Shown here one piece after another: positions 63,615-64,000 of a DNA stretch of 64,000 nt. A program made the position numbers and the translations under genes. The notes under the pieces are model-generated. The model did not search any database and was not told where the DNA came from. It saw nothing but the letters and a program-made list of their open reading frames with translations. Location: assembly GCF_000147815.2 (NCBI RefSeq), contig NC_015957.1:10354001-10418000 (forward strand), given 5' to 3'. The stretch is from Streptomyces violaceusniger Tu 4113. GTDB taxonomy: Bacteria; Actinomycetota; Actinomycetes; Streptomycetales; Streptomycetaceae. The stretch's first letter is position 1. Each line of letters begins with the position of its first letter.

Positions 63615-63809
63615 TGCGTCACCGCGTCATCTGCGTCATTTGGACTTTTGACCTGCGACTTTGTGTGACGCAGTGACCAGGGTGTGCGTCATGGGCTGCG
63701 TCATCGTGTGACGCAGATGACGCAGGATGACGCAGGCATCGCCGTCTGCGTCACGCCTCTATCCGCAGATCGGGAGCCGTTTTTCCGTCTGCGTGACGCA
63801 GGTGACGCA
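63615..63809. repeat. TGACGCA/TGCGTCA heptamer cluster (iteron-like)
   Basis: Twelve exact heptamers in 195 bases. TGCGTCA lies at 63615, 63632, 63685, 63697 and 63747; TGACGCA lies at 63666, 63709, 63718, 63728, 63794 and 63803. A further TGCGTGACGCA palindrome surrounds 63790-63800, and CGCGTCA is at 63623. Copies come in both orientations, often 9-12 bases apart. The DNA is AT-richer than its surroundings. It lies upstream of xis, where rep genes and origins of such elements are found, so an origin or a regulator-binding array is likely. No gene is evident at 63517-63972. Confidence 0.8.
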
Positions 63810-63922
63810 GCGTCTTCCCTCTTAGGACAAAAGAGGAGGTGTCTGTTGTGGTGCGGTGCGCCTCACAGCGTGAAGAAGGAGCCGCTGCGCGGCGCGACCA
63901 TTGGGCGGCGTTCCGCCGAACA

Positions 63923-63961
63923 GCAAGAGGAGCACCCCGCCGCGCGTGGTGCTCCTCTTGC
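63923..63961 (-). terminator. terminator after the edge gene
   Basis: A perfect 14-bp stem GCAAGAGGAGCACC (63923-63936) with its complement at 63948-63961 and an 11-base loop. It lies 12 bases past the stop of the truncated gene at the right edge, on the same strand. Confidence 0.8.
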
Positions 63962-63972
63962 TTGGTCACGGG

Positions 63973-64000
63973 TCAGAACACCGGCTTCTGCTCGTATGGA
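63973..64000 (-). CDS. 3' end of a gene continuing past the right edge
   Basis: The minus strand reads PYEQKPVF then TGA (63973-63975), followed at once by a terminator. Only eight codons are in the window. Its place upstream of xis in an integrative element suggests a replication or transfer gene, but no identification is possible. Confidence 0.45.

Noticed and set aside
63615..63809. CRISPR array in the heptamer cluster
   Set aside because: The units are 7 bp, in both orientations with irregular gaps.
63751..63969. 72-codon minus-strand frame between the iterons and the edge gene
   Set aside because: It would span a terminator hairpin and the heptamer array, and has no recognisable motif.

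Overview
The window is chromosomal DNA from a Streptomyces species or a very close relative. GC content is very high, third codon positions are almost always G or C, and many starts are GTG or TTG. Marker genes are near-identical to the Streptomyces developmental and housekeeping set (bldG, wblA, a 224-residue Crp, an MFS-Tmk fusion, H+-pyrophosphatase). From about 9.9 to 61.3 kb the gene order is a conserved actinobacterial core. As far as I recall, it matches the S. coelicolor block around SCO3540-SCO3580 and the M. tuberculosis block from about Rv3644c to Rv3682.

Region 1 (1-9.75 kb) looks like an old, decayed island or rearranged accessory segment. It starts with a fragment resembling the 3' half of a tRNA-Thr. 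It ends at an intact tRNA-Thr(CGU) at 9754-9827 whose 3' end faces the island. Both ends carry GTTCCC repeats about one helical turn apart. Inside are a zinc-ribbon gene remnant, a RibD-type reductase, a GvpU-like protein, a cold-response cluster (SCO5918-family protein, CBS protein, DEAD-box helicase, cold-shock protein), a hemolysin-III membrane protein, a MerR regulator next to a decayed cold-shock gene, a HATPase anti-sigma-type kinase and a frameshifted IS110 transposase.

Region 2 (9.9-25.3 kb), all on the minus strand, holds a secreted tripeptidyl-type hydrolase, holB, tmk (MFS fusion), topA, a methyltransferase, a lipoprotein and hppA. Between holB and tmk lies an unusual patch of tandem repeats around a short DnaK-like fragment. 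Region 3 (26-27 kb) is bldG with its anti-sigma partner, divergent from an MrfA-type helicase.

Region 4 (29.4-34.8 kb) is an overlapping Tad/Flp-type pilus operon (ssd, tadA, tadB, tadC, DUF4244 pilin-like, TadE, Rv3654c-like). Its divergent neighbour is a HAD hydrolase. The gap between them carries two C-rich-loop hairpins typical of 6C RNA. The gap after the HAD gene is where the Ms1/MTS2823-type RNA lies in mycobacteria.

Region 5 (36.4-61.3 kb) has a degenerate Fic-like protein, a CooC-like ATPase, a deacetylase-like lipoprotein, a carbonic anhydrase that seems to have lost a SulP transporter domain, acs, nhaA, a holin-X protein, an epoxide-hydrolase-like enzyme, marP, two NUDIX proteins, nth, crp, an MBL hydrolase, RidA, two ArsA-like ATPases, wblA, a PonA-type penicillin-binding protein, a YqeY protein and a metallophosphoesterase.

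Region 6 (61.4-64 kb) is the integrase end of an actinomycete integrative element in tRNA-Pro(CGG). Its tyrosine integrase carries a LacI-type helix-turn-helix inside the catalytic domain. It is followed by an excisionase, a 15-bp hairpin between the two genes, and a cluster of twelve TGACGCA-type heptamers. The element continues past the right edge.
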